From Conus ventricosus (lineage: Eukaryota > Mollusca > Gastropoda > Neogastropoda > Conidae), in contig CM031610.1 in assembly GCA_018398815.1 (NCBI GenBank), forward strand, positions 33,880,355 to 33,944,354: a stretch of DNA of 64,000 nucleotides, read 5' to 3'. This document shows, piece after piece, positions 12,801-27,036 of the stretch (within the stretch, counting starts at the first letter, position 1; every line of letters begins with the position of its first letter). The notes under the pieces were generated by a model. The model was not told the origin of the DNA. It saw only the letters and a list, made by a program, of their open reading frames with translations, and made no database searches. Made by a program: the position numbers and the translations under genes.

Positions 12801-15800
12801 TACCATGGTAAACACACACGGATAACATAAAATACAAGTCATACAAACTAATCAAGTTGGTAATGGTTGTAAAACAATTTGATTATAACGAAAAGACATC
12901 TAAACATGTATCTATTCTTTCATGACTTTATCCTTAACCAAAAAAAAACAAAATCCCAGAAAACAGAAGTTTGTTTTAACCCCTTTGAACAGATGGCAAC
13001 AGACTTCACTCAGACACATTACGATACAGAAAAAGAGCAGTTAAAAACCTAGCATTTTCCATTCACAAAGACTGAAAGAAGCACAAAGTTCACCTGATTA
13101 ATTACTCCGATTGGTCCCAAATGTTTTCGTTTCAGATGCAAGTTTTTCTCCTTTTTTTTTTCATCTTAAAGAAAAGGACAACCTTTGTTGGGACTTTTCT
13201 CAACTAAGAATAGCATGTACCTGAGAGTTGAACACAATTTGCATTTGAGCATAGTTTTGGTGGTACTAAAATTTAGAAATGTAAGAACATGACAAATTTC
13301 ACTGACTTATTGATTGTGAAACCATAAACTAACAAACTAACTGAAAATCTTCCCCCGAAGTCGGAGTGTGGCTGCCCATGTGGTGGGGTAATCGAAAACG
13401 GTCACACACGTAATGTTCTCATCCCCAGCTGATGCATTTGTACCATAGTGTTCAAATGCTTCTGCTGTTTGGATGATCCCTGGAGTCTTTTAGCCAGGAT
13501 ACAACAACAACAACAACAACTGAAAATCTGGCTTATTAACTGTGACTACAATTTACAACATTTCTATGAGGTTGTACAAAGTGTATTTTTGATAAAATGG
13601 TGCAGAAAAAGATGCAGGCGCACTGGTCTCGAAGTAGCTGACACAGTGACCCGAGTTAACAATTCATGATTCAAACTTGAAATCCAAACTCTTCTTACAT
13701 AAATATGCATAATCTGGAATATACTTATTTGCGTACCAAAGCTTACACAAATGCATGGACATGCAAGTGGGCGCATCACACCCACACACATCCATACACA
13801 CAAAACACAAGTACGCCACACACACACACACACATGTGCGCACATACTTACACATGTACGCCACATACACACCCACATACATGCATACACACAAAACACA
13901 TGTACGCCACATACACACACACACACGCATACACACAATACTGAGCAGGCTGAACTCACCCGACGTTCCAAATCCCTTTCGGCATGTCTTGATGGAGCCA
14001 CCCTTCTAAACATCTCAGCTGAACCTAAACATGACAACAATTAAACTTTAATACTTTAATCTAAAGTATCAAGACATGCCAAGAACCAAACAGAAAAGGA
14101 CAAATTGTTTCAATACTTATCACAAATGTTCGCTCCATTTTGTATTCATCTGTCAGTCTTCTTTTCCATCACTCGGGTACTGTAGTACTCAACTTTTTGA
14201 TGAATGCCATCTTTTTCTGTTTAGAACAAGAGTCCAGTCCTACATTTAGTTTCACAAATAGACCACTGATGCTGGTATTATGGAAACAGTGGGTGGAGTG
14301 GAGGCAAAAGGGGGGAGAGGGGGTCCCACCCATAGTCATACACCTATGCATGCACCTACCCTGCTCACATGTATGCGCACAGACACAGAATCACAATACA
14401 ATAAAGCAGTAAGTAAAACAGAGAGATGGGGTAAAAAGATGACTGTCCCAGAGTGGAGGAAAGACCATTCATCGTACTGACCACTAATACCAAAACAAAA
14501 ACAAACAAAATTTTAATAAAAATAAAATAATCAAGCAACCGCATCCTTCTCTTTCTTGAATCATTATCTGTTGTGCATAGATCTGCAATAGTCACAAATT
14601 TCAAATGACATTGAATAATTCACTCTACAGTGATAATTCTTACGCACAAATGTGCATCTCTGACGCATAAAAATCCTGTCTGACGCATACAAATCTGGAA
14701 TTCAGTCCAGTGCGTCACTAAAACATAGTAGAATTTACCGCGACGCACTGATTTCCTCCTGTACACATTGCAACTCCAAGCAGCGCGTCACGTAAAAGCC
14801 CTTTCGACTGATCCGTCTCGATCAAACTCGATAAAAACGTCTTTCCTCAACGTTTTAGAATGTTCTGAATCGATGAACAACTTCCGGTTTAGATCTCTTC
14901 TCTGCTGAAAACCAACAAGAGTCTATGACTGGACCACAAGATCACATGATTCCACCATGCACGAACACATGGACAACCGAATGTAATTTGGCTTTATTTC
15001 AGAGACAAAATCTACAGTTCATCTGTGACTTGCGGGTGCTCATCCAGACAATGGAATACACGTCAAGCGATCTATGCAGCACGAGCGGTTCGTATAATGA
15101 AAACGGCTCCGTTACGGACATAGGAATGTGTAGCGCGCAGTGCAAGAGTGGCCAGTCTACATAGTTTCGTGAAACGTTCCACAAATATTAATCATTTGCC
15201 TCTTGTTTGTCACAGGGCTTCCGATGATCATTGGAAGGCAACTGGAATATGGTAAAATAATAAAATGTTTCAGCACTGACGGAACTGGTTCACGCTGTGT
15301 AAATTTTGTCATGCTAATCGCAGAGGACATTCCACATATCAAGTTTCATTGTTAAAATCCAGATGCTGTAGGCATTCACACTTATTCATTTTAGCCGACA
15401 CTTTATTAACATTGGAACAGGAATCTGAATGAATAATGTTTAGCATAATCTGGAATGTGTATTTCAACTTTTTTGATAGCACCTCATCCATTTCTATCTA
15501 ATTCTTTCTCTGTGATTTTGTGTGTGAGCCAGTCAAAACGTGTGTGTGTGCGTGTGTGTGTGTGTGGTTTTCAGTACATTTACAGGCAGTTATAAAGTGT
15601 GACCCCCTAAATATTTTTGTGACCCCCTGAAAAATTGGAAACAAGTTTTTCGCACAGAGCCTGACCCTTTAATTTTTTTGGAAATAATCATCACTGCTCT
15701 AAAAAATATTAAATGCTTTCCTTTTAATAAAAGCCATTCTTACCTTCCAGAGCAGACAAATCCAGATCTACGTCAACCATATCTGTGCCTCTTTCAGCTT

Positions 15801-18800
15801 GCTCAGGCGCATTGAGGTCTCCTGTTGTCTGACTGGTACTGTCCGAGGTTCTCTCTAAGTGGTCATTCCAGTAAAAAGGAGGGTCTGCCCACAGCTCCCG
15901 GTCCAATCTGGAGAATGCGGCCCTACGTTCGGCCCTGTAATGTTCTTCCCTCAGGAAACGAGGATGCGGTCTGTTTGGCATGTCCCTAGTGCTCAGACAA
16001 ATTGGGCACTCCACAAAACCTGATGGAGCAAAATAGAAGTCACACACATAGTTGCAATTCTGCCTCAATGTACGCACTTGATCTATGTCCTCCATAAGGG
16101 ATCTGCGTTCCCTCCCGTCCATAAGCCGACGGTTTCTAAAGAACCTGTAGAGATACATGCAAGAGTGATTGCCAACCTGATACGTCTCGCCCTGGACACC
16201 TGTGCTACCACATCCGTTTGTGGAGGAAGATGCACCACTAGGGCGACCTGGGTTTGACCATGATCTTGGCGACACGGGCCTGGAGCGGGTGTTGGCACTG
16301 TTTGAGCTGGGAGGCCCAGCTCCCTCTCTTCGGTCTGTTCTGTATTTAGCACAGAATTCCCTTAGTAATGTTTCAGCAGCAGATGTTGTAGACAATTCAT
16401 CTTCAACAGATCGGGAGGTGCTGGGCAGGGAGTCAGAGCCAAACGCGGTGGTATAGGGACGTTTAGTACCCAGTGTTGATGAGCTGGTGAGCGTGGAGTT
16501 CGCAGCAGAGGGGCCAGCCTCTGAAGGGGCTGTTGAAGAAGGAACAGACGTTGTGCCAAAGCTCTGCCCTGCACAGCTGCTGAATGGATTAATGCCTCTA
16601 GTCACATGCACGTCACTGGCAGCACTGGCCTCTAAGGCGGGTAGAAAGGCGGGTAAATGGATCTCCCCATCACTCAGTGCATGACTACTGTGATCAGTCG
16701 AACCTGATCCAGGAGCTCCGCTACCTGCCGACAAATCCAGTCTAGAGTGGTCACCAAAGGCAAGTGTTGTTTCTGATTGGTTTGTTGAAGTGACAGAAGA
16801 CGGGGTAGATGCCACGCTAGTAACTTCACTTTGCTGTGATGATACAGAAGAGCCGTTTACTGGGTTAAGCTGTGAATCCCCATCTCCTGCAGGAAGACAA
16901 AGTCCTGTCTGCTCGGTGTTTGCAGCACCCCTCTGCTGTGAAGTGGTGGGATGGACAGAGCTCTGAGCACTCCTTGTTCTGTGCTCATCATGCCTCATAG
17001 AGGCAGCAACAGGCACTGGGACAGAGGCACTGCTGGCTCCTATACTACCGACACCAGGAACTGAGGTGGCCAAAGGCCAGTCACCATCTACAGAAGGCTG
17101 CCCCATTCCCTGATAGACAGACGGGGCGCTGGTATTCTGGGAAGATGTAGCTTGAACTGAACTGTGGTCAGAACCCCAGCCTGTCCGATGACTGGAGGAC
17201 AGATTCCTGGGAAGCTCATGGTCTCTTCTTGGCAGCACCACTGGCCTGTCAACTGGGGGTCTCCCAGAGGTAGAGGAACCACTCTGGATGCCACCTCTGG
17301 ACAGATTCTCATGACTAAAGGGTGCATTGTCTTGACGTTCCTGGAGAAAAACACAAACAAACAAACTAAATGTGTGAACTCTTAATCTGATAATGTCAAA
17401 ATGAATAACATTTGTCTTTTGTCATATACAGAATAGGCCCTATATAAATTAACATTATTATTACTATTTATTCAGGGCACTCTACAGCAAGATTCAAGGC
17501 AACCTAATTCTGACAAATGATATCAACATCCATCTTCTGTGTGGCAAAGAAAACCCACTGACCTACCAGTAACTTTCTGCAACCCCCTCTTCTCAAGCAA
17601 CAGGAAAACTGCTTCAGTTCAAGTTTCACAAAACACACACACACACACACATACACACATACACACGCACACACACACACACACACACACGCACACACAC
17701 TCACACACATATGCACGCACAGTACTTTATCTGCTAAACCTTGACCGCATGGAAAAACTCTTCTCTTGAAACAACTTGCACACAACTAAAGATTTGATTC
17801 CAATGATAACTTTGGAAAACACAGGTTGATTATGCAATGTCACATTCCACAAGCAGAAAAATTAAAATCCTGTCCAGTTGACCAAATGCACAACACAAAA
17901 TAGGGCTGGCGTTTTAGGCATGTGACACAGACACTTCATGCATTTTTTTTTAATACATCGCAATTTTCCACATCATTTTAATTATCTTTAAACACCAAAT
18001 CAGCACCAACTGTAATTCTAAGATCAGTTCAGATTCAATGCTTTTTGCTTGGCTATGCTATGAGTGAATACTCTGTGCTCCAGAACCAAACTATACTAAT
18101 AATGTTTTAGTGTAAAGAACAGTTATCTTCTCTCTTCAGACCTTAAACACAGGACTTCACTTCTCCAAAACTATTTCTAACTTTTCTGGACAGCACCAGC
18201 TTCCACTTTCACATTTTAACACACTAATTATACTAAGACATGCAAACAAACATGTATATACATGCAACAAAACTTTCAAGATTGGCCCACACCCATACCA
18301 ATGAAGACATACAACTGATCATTAGAGAGAGAGAACGATGCGTATAGCCAACCACAAAAGGCCATTCAACTCATTCAATTCAACTTTCAAACTAGACTTT
18401 CAAACACACACACACACACAATTCATTAAAACCGATTTTCTAAAAACAAGCCAGAATTTTGCTCAAAATCTTTCTTCCTTAAAAATCTTAATCAGATGAA
18501 CAAAAGCACCATACTAATAAATAAATAAACAAACACATACGTGAATGTGGACACAAACATGTGCCACAAATGACCATACACTGATGACAGCATGTATGCG
18601 TGCATGAAAACATCATCACAACACACACATGATACACACTGACCCGATTTGTAGCCATGTTACGAGTACGAGAAAGCCAGTCTGCATCATCACTGTCATA
18701 GTCAATTTCTCTCTCTGGCTGAGGTGGCGGGCTGTTGGCACCCACTCTGGGCCTTCTGCTGTGAGGAAAGGTGTTGTAAGAGTCACGATAGCTGAAAAAC

Positions 18801-19117
18801 ACACATAGACAAACGAAATGTGGTTGTGTTTCTCTGTAAATGTTAAATAATAATGTCTAACATCCCATAGCCCTACAGCTGAAGTGGTCCTGCACTTTTC
18901 CAGCTTTACACAATGACAAGGGCACAGTATATAAATGGCGAAACTCCACCCTCCCCTTCCACTTCCCGAATATTCCCTGAATTAAATCAGTTACTCTTTT
19001 ACTGCTGGGCTGATAGGGTTTTCAAGCCACAAAAAAAAAAAATCTGGTATCACAAACACTTGAAACAGTTCAAATGAACATCCACCACCTTTGCAAACAA
19101 ACACTCATCATTTACCA

Positions 19118-19153
<36 letters not shown>

Positions 19154-20934
19154 CACCTCCTGAGTCTCCCTCAGCAGACACAAAGCGGTGTTTCCCATTA
19201 TGCACAAAAGGGGGCTTAATACACAAGGGTTTCAGATTTGACCCTCAGATTTAAAAAAATGGAGCACAGGTATTTTGAAAGCACCAAATCCATCAATTGG
19301 TTTCCAAACTTCAAAACTGTCTGGCAAAATTAGGGTAATGAAAACTCACGTGCTGTTCAAATTTTGTCTGTCAACTGGTTCTTAGGGACTTATAAATGCT
19401 TGCGTTGCACTTATAAACCACTTCTGGTCGCTGACAACCCCTTTGTGTACATTTTCTTACCTAAAGAATAATTGGGAATGTCACTGCTGGCACCGATAAC
19501 CACCATACAAATGTGACTGACGGGAAAATTATCAATTTCTATAATGGTGGAAAAAAAAAATTATCAAACAATTTCCATAATGGTGAACAAGAGTGCAAAC
19601 TATGGAATGATAATGATGGTGACAAACGAATGTGCCGTCAACACCCATCAACCAATATTCTTTGTTTACACGGCCTGACCTCTTATGCTGCTATGGTGGC
19701 AATTGTTTGTTCTGTGCCAAAAAGCTCTCTCACATAACACTAAAATAGCTGCCAATTTTCTGCAGTCAAAGTCCAGAAACCAGGGAAAAGGAAATGCCTG
19801 GGGCTAACAGGGGGCAGTCTGGCATTTGACTGAAAGTATTTTTTACCACCCACCACTTCAACAAAAGAAAGTGGGGTTTGAAAGAAAAATGCATTTTCCA
19901 TTACATGCTATTACGAACATTGTTCTTTATTATGTATGCAATACTTACTCAGCCTCATTGGAAAAAAAATGACCCATCAAACACCAAAATTTCCAACATT
20001 TTGAAATTCTAAAATCTATTGCTATGGGATTTTAGGAATGGTTTCTGAAATGGGGAAATTGCAGAAAAATTTGGGATGGTTGGCATCCATGCATCAAGAT
20101 GTACAGGTTAGTGTGTAATCAGTTTTGTTTGATGGTTCATGTTGTCAGACAGCCTAACCAGTCTAAACTCCACTCAGCAGTACAATATTCACACTGCATA
20201 AGAGCAAAAAGAAACAAAATGAAAAAGCAAACACAGACAAAAAAACTAACACCACACACACACATGCACACAACACACACACAGAGGACACATTTAGCCT
20301 TTTTTCTCGGGTGAGCTCAGAGTGCAGCATATCTAATTCAAATGTTACGAGGAATATCATCAAACAGATGAAGTATTTAATCAAGAAGTGAAGCCTCCAC
20401 TAGTCTCTGCTGGTGGATGGAAGGTTTTCCAGACTGCTGCGTCCTGCTAAGACAACAGCGATCCAAGGACTTTGCTCTGATTATGCTTAACGAGGAAGCA
20501 ATGTCATGGAGACATTTCCAAGACCGTTCTTCACCTAAAGGGCAACTGTCCTGATCCAGAGCTGCTCATGGGATGAGGGTGCTGAGCTGACAGTTGCATC
20601 CACCTGTTACTTTCCCTGGAGTGGTGGTGGTTAGTCACGTACCTGGCATAATCAAACGCTTGCCTCAGTCGATCCTCGTGCACAGGGGAGGGGGGTCGAT
20701 CCTGACCTGTAAACAAAACAAAGCAGCATATATTCACCTTATAATCAGAACTGCTCTGAACTGCATCTTTATTATATAGTTTGAAGCGAGACAACACATT
20801 TTATGTGAAATAACAGGGAACATGCATTCTAGTAAGCGTAACATGGAGCTGAGTTACTTTCCTTTTATGGCAGAAGGCTCTGAGAAAAGGTGTTCAGCAC
20901 TGCAACAAGATGAAATCTACAAAATGCTGAAATA

Positions 20935-20997
<63 letters not shown>

Positions 20998-23900
20998 GCA
21001 ATGATAAACTACAGAAATTCAAGTAATGAAAATCAAACATTTTGTTTTCTCCAAATTCAGCTTCAGCCTCTATTTTAAATAAGCATTTTAATCAAATATG
21101 ATTCTAGGGCATATTATATCAACTGAAAATGGAGTCAGGCAGTGCACCTTCATAGTTCAGTCTGCAGTTTCTGGTTATGGGATATAATTTAAAAAATCAA
21201 CAAGACGGCATACATTTCTGGTATGCAAGTTCACTCTTAAAACTCCTTTCTTTCTGAGTTAATGATCACGCTAAAGACAATATTTCTGAGAACTCTGGCA
21301 GAAAAAACACACACACACACACAAACATACGAAAGTGTCAAGAATTGCAGCCACAAGAACCGAAATCTGAGACAAATAAACGTATTCAGAAAAACACATC
21401 TGTAATAAAGTTGGTTCTCTGTGGTGAAAAGAAACTACAATACTGACCTTCACCACCACTGTTGCGGCTGTGATTCAGAATGCCACCCCAGCCCACTCCA
21501 AGAAGTCTTAGGTAGTTCCGGACACGTCTCCGTTCAAAGTCCAAGTCAAGAATGGATCTGCTGCTGTCATCAGCATCACTTTCACCAGCAAGGTTGATTC
21601 TTCGGCTGCTTATTCCTCTGCCTCTTCGTTCAAGGCGCGAACCCGATTCACTGTCTCTGGTACTGTCATTGGCACTGCTTTCACTGGCAAGGTTGGTTCT
21701 ACTGCTGCCGCTATGCCTGAAAAAGCTACAGCAATCCCTTCTTGCGATAATAGTTTCTTTGTGTGCTGCAGTGTGTCCACGCAAAAGCAAGTGTGTGTGT
21801 ATGTGTGTCTGTATGTAATGTATGTGTGCTGTGTGTTTTTGTATGTAAGCTAGTGTGTGCGAGTGTGTGCGCATATGCATGTGAGATTCTTTGGTGTGTG
21901 TATGTGCCTTGTACATGTATGAATCTGCTTGCAGACCTGCCAGCCCCTTGGCTTTTGTGTTTTTTGTTTGTTGTTTTTTTGGCCAGCCCCTTGTTAGATG
22001 TGAAAAGAATATTTTCCAACAGCGGGGCAGAATATGTGAAGGTAGAGAGGAATCTATAAGCAGCATCATTCCTCAAACTAAAAAGTTTTCTTTTCCAATT
22101 TCAAACACTTTATTTTCTTTTTTTGTTTTCTTTTTCTCTTACGTGTGTGCTTGCGCTTGTGTTTGTGCATGTGTGTGTTTGTGTATGTGAGTGTGATTAT
22201 GTGCGTGCTTGCGCGTGTGCGTGTGTGAGAGAGAGAGACAGAGAGCAGGTGCACTAGCGTACAAAAAATCTCAATATGCGCAAATGCGTACACCATAAAA
22301 GCAACTTGTTTCAACAATCAATCAACAAATATAAAAAGTAAAACAAAATAAATGGAGTGGGATTGGTAGGATTGCGCCTGAGATGGACGAGAGACTGCAT
22401 CAGGGACTGAATATAAACCAAAATACAAATCAACACAGGGCACAGATTATTCGACACACAAGACAAAAGAGAAGAGTGAATTTTCAATTAACTTGTCAAA
22501 TTCAAATGTCACAAATAAACATGTAACAGACAGGGGGGGGGGGGGGGGGGGAGGGGGGGGGAAGCTAACACAGTCCGCTGCACTTTACCTGGTAGTAGTC
22601 CTCCATCGATTCGACCGGAGTGCCTCTCTCCACCGTATCTGGTGTCTCAACTCATCCTGAAGTCAAACCCACATGTATTCAGTCTCTATGATCATAAGCA
22701 CACATGATTTTTTTGTTATATATTTCAGTTTACCCCTGGGAACAACAGTCATTAAACTCATACTCTGGGAACAATATATACACACACACTATGATTAAAC
22801 ATCTCAACAAAGACTCTCCTGATTCACTCTCTCCCCTCGCATCTTATTTTCCTGAAACATCTTTCCTTTGCCAACACTCTTCCCCTTCCACTTGGACCCT
22901 AACAATAATAACTAAAAGGCTGTACGGAGGAGCGCAGATTTTCTTTAAGGTGGAACAGTCTACTACTCAATGGATCCAAAATAAAAAAGAAATGCTGAAT
23001 TAAGTTCAAACAGAAAATTCCTGGACATGTCTTTTGATCCAGATTTGAACCAAAATGTAATCAGTTTACTTCTGGGTTACATTCCTTATGTCAACCAAAT
23101 TGCGTAAAATGTGTTCAGTGTTTTTGTTGTTGTTGTTGTTGCATAATCTTGCTGAAAAGACTGACAAGTCAACTGAATGATGTGGATGAAAACATAACCT
23201 TCAAGATACCTCAGTTTCTCTAAGTCTTTTAATGACCATATCACCTTTGACAGCACATCTCTAATGTGATTTTTTTTTTCTTAAACTCATCAAAACTCAA
23301 GAAACGTAATCATTTTATTACTGTCTAAATGACCATGGATACAAACACATCCAAAGGGTCAACTTCTGATGGTGATCGTCAGTCACTGACTAAAAAACAG
23401 AAATCCTGAATGATCAGTACCTGTGACAGTACATTGATAAGGTGAAAAAAAAAAACCAACCTAAGCTGCAACCTTATCCTCCTACCTACCTCTCCCCACT
23501 CCACACCTGCCCCTCCCCCCTCCCTTAAACAAACTCAGAACTCAAAAAACCTTAATTCAATCAAGGATTGAGACTAAAGGTTTTCTGAGGTCTGAGTTCT
23601 AGGTTAGTTGAAACAAAGATTTTGTTGTGATACAAAATATAAGGCTGAACATGCATCAGGGTAAACAAATCAGACTTTTGACCAAATGCTTTGTAACATG
23701 CATGTTTTGCCAACCTGGGCAGAATATTACATGAATTCAACTTTTTACTCAGCTTGCCAGTTTACTTGGAAAAGAGGTGAATATGGTTATAACGTCACAT
23801 AGCTCTACTGTGCCAGTAAGTCACCCGCATACATACGTAAATACATACAAACACACACGCTCATACACAGCCACATTTACTTCCATCCATTTACAACTTC

Positions 23901-26460
23901 TAGCTACAAATGGAATCTAATTCTTACCTTTCCCTGTAGGACAACAAATGACCTGGCATCTCTGTTCCATTACAAATGCCAGTAAACAAATACTGGCCAT
24001 AGGCATCAAACTTCACCCACCTGCAACAAAATCCAGGAATAATTCAGTAAAAATGTACAAACTAGAAACACTCAACGGAACTTAAGTTCACCAGCAAATA
24101 AATAAGGGTGCCGAGTGTGAACACATGCACCTGCCAACTTCGCCAAACATGCGACATAAATGCCACTGGACCCAGCATTCAGTCTGTCATGGACTTGTGT
24201 CCCAAACATTCCGAAACCCACAAAAGAATGTTTCTTCATACATATTTGTAGGCCAGGTCAGTGTTCTCATTTCATATTTCATTTTCTGCCAACAAAAAGG
24301 TGCTATATTGCAATTAAGTACATTTACAAACTATTGCAATTCTGTTTAAGATACTTTCACATGGAGAAAGAATCATGTTTTCTTTGTGATACAGTTGTCA
24401 AGTTAAATCAAGTTCTTTCATGCCACTGTTTACAATCTCCAGCTGGGATCACCGATTTATACCACCTAAATCTTGTGTGCCTGCATGTATAAGACTGTGT
24501 AGTTGTCATAAAGGTTACAGCACTGGAAAGAAAAGATGACCAAAGTAAGAATGGCAATGTACTGAATCCTCTGCGCTGAAAGCAGACAGCATCAACTGAC
24601 TCAGGCCACCAGAGGGCCCAAGCTTGTGAGGGTTCCAAATCTGGGTCATATACCAGACTGTCAGGTCTTGTAGAGTTTGAAAAGGTACAGATTCATGATG
24701 TTAAATTTCCACAGCAATCACCTCCTCCTCCCTTACAAAAGCAAAGACAAAGCTGCTCCCACTCAGACCTCTGACTGTACAACAAAGTCAACACTCCTTG
24801 GTGACTATTTTTCATGGCAAGTTTGAACAATTCATCTTGTTCTTTCCTACACTACAGCGCTTTACTGCTCTGCATAGTTTGAATCTGGTTACAAGCTTTT
24901 CTCTGGGTTCACTATATTGGTTTAAAACGTTCCTTCGATCATCCTGCAATGGACTGCTTGTGAAAGGTTTCTCTACCAGGAGTTATTAATAGTTTGATGG
25001 TTAATAATGTGCCAGACTGCTTGCAGTTTCTGCCATTTAGTGTGAATGTTGGGCTGGCTGGGTTAAAAAGAAAATGCCTTACAACAAAGCAAAAGAACAA
25101 ACAAACAAAAAAGCAATCTCTGAGGGCTACAAACACATGCACAGAGCACAATGCAGCGACATTTCCTTACCGCACTGCCTGGTATTCCCGTTTGGAAGAA
25201 CAGCTGACAGAAGGCTTGGACAGGGTCCAGTCCCAGAAGTACACCTTGTTCTTTGTGGAGAACACCAGCAGCTTGTCCACAGGGTGAAAAGTCAGGGAGG
25301 CTATCAGCGAACTGCCATCGGATGTGAACACCTCACTACCACCACCCTGTTGATAAAAGTAAGACGTTTAAAATGAGAGAACAGGAGGGAAACCGATTAT
25401 CACAAACACATTGTTTTGTATGGAAATTCAACAGCTTAGAACACAGCTCATGGAAAATCAATCAGACATTTTGGAAATGTAGAGGACAAAGCTAACACTA
25501 GACCTGGTTACCCTCACAGTGCCTATATGCAGTTTGGCTGTTGACTCTGTAAGATTCCACAATGTAAAGTTACCTTCTATGAAACAAGACTGAATGTACA
25601 TAATACATTGGCAAAACTAAAAATTTATTATCAGAAAACACTTGTTTTGGATAAAATGCAACAAGCACCCAAAAAAAATTTTTGGCACAGAAAAACCTGG
25701 ACTGGACTGCTAAGACTTAATCAGATTAGGTCTATGGAGCATCTTCGCAAGCTTGGCAAGCAAGAAATCGTATGATCCTGTTTTCAAACATACAACTGTA
25801 CGCCGTATCAAAATATAAAGAGATTATACGCCAAAAAAAAGTGCCATGCACAGGTCTGCAACACAACACAACACACACACACACACACCACAGGTCCATC
25901 ACCATGATAGTAAAACCCCACAACAAATGTGCTTCACTCACCCTGAGATCCCAGATTCGAACTTGACCACCCAGGCATCCCGATGCCAAGATATCATTGT
26001 GGGAGGGATGGAAGGCCAGGCACCAAGGAGTACGAGGGTGACCCGTCAAGATATGTGTGCACTTGCCAGTAGCTACCTCTGTCACACGCACTGTGTGATC
26101 CCATGAGAGGAGGCGATTTTGGTCCTGAAATGAGAAGAATGAATTAAAAAATCAGTTATAAAAACTGAGGTTTGTTTTGCTACCACCTTCACAAGTTCTC
26201 ATAATTATCAATGCCTTCCTTATGTTACATCTCTTTCCACACCATTTAGTTTCATTAGTCCTGAGGTTTTTACATTGCCACTTACCTGTCCACACTAATA
26301 CTTTATTCTCACTTGGCAAGAACTATGCCCTAAATAATTCAGAAGCCTATTATAACAACAACAACAAAAACAACAACAAAAAACACAGAGAGAGGGAGAG
26401 AGACTGACAGAGACAGAGAACTGAGAGACAGATACAGAGAAACAAAAAAGTGAGTGATAG

Positions 26461-26530
<70 letters not shown>

Positions 26531-26607
26531 CAAGATTCGGAGTGGAAGAAAGAGAGAGAGATAGGGAGACAGAGACAAAGATGATGATAGCACAAGAGAG
26601 AGAGAGT

Positions 26608-26643
<36 letters not shown>

Positions 26644-26999
26644 AAGGAGCCAGGTCCTCATACCCACATGATTCACTAAATAATCCTACATAATGCCCTG
26701 CTATGATTCAACCAATTTCCAGCTTCAGCTCCAATAACTTCAGCTCCTCTCCTTTCCTTGGTAATCAAACACGTCCTACAGGCTATCACACAATTTCAGA
26801 CACACCCCTTTCTCTGATATTGTTAATACAGTTCAGTAGAAATCCTAGACTATCCTTGGCAGGTTTTAGTTGCGAATATGTCTAAAGACCCATCAATTTT
26901 GGACTGCGCTGATGGCCAGTAGTTGCTCAGTAAGCATATATCCCTCACCGGTTTGTAGCTCACAAATTCTTTTGGTTGCATTCCTGTGCTCTTGGGGAT

Positions 27000-27036
<37 letters not shown>

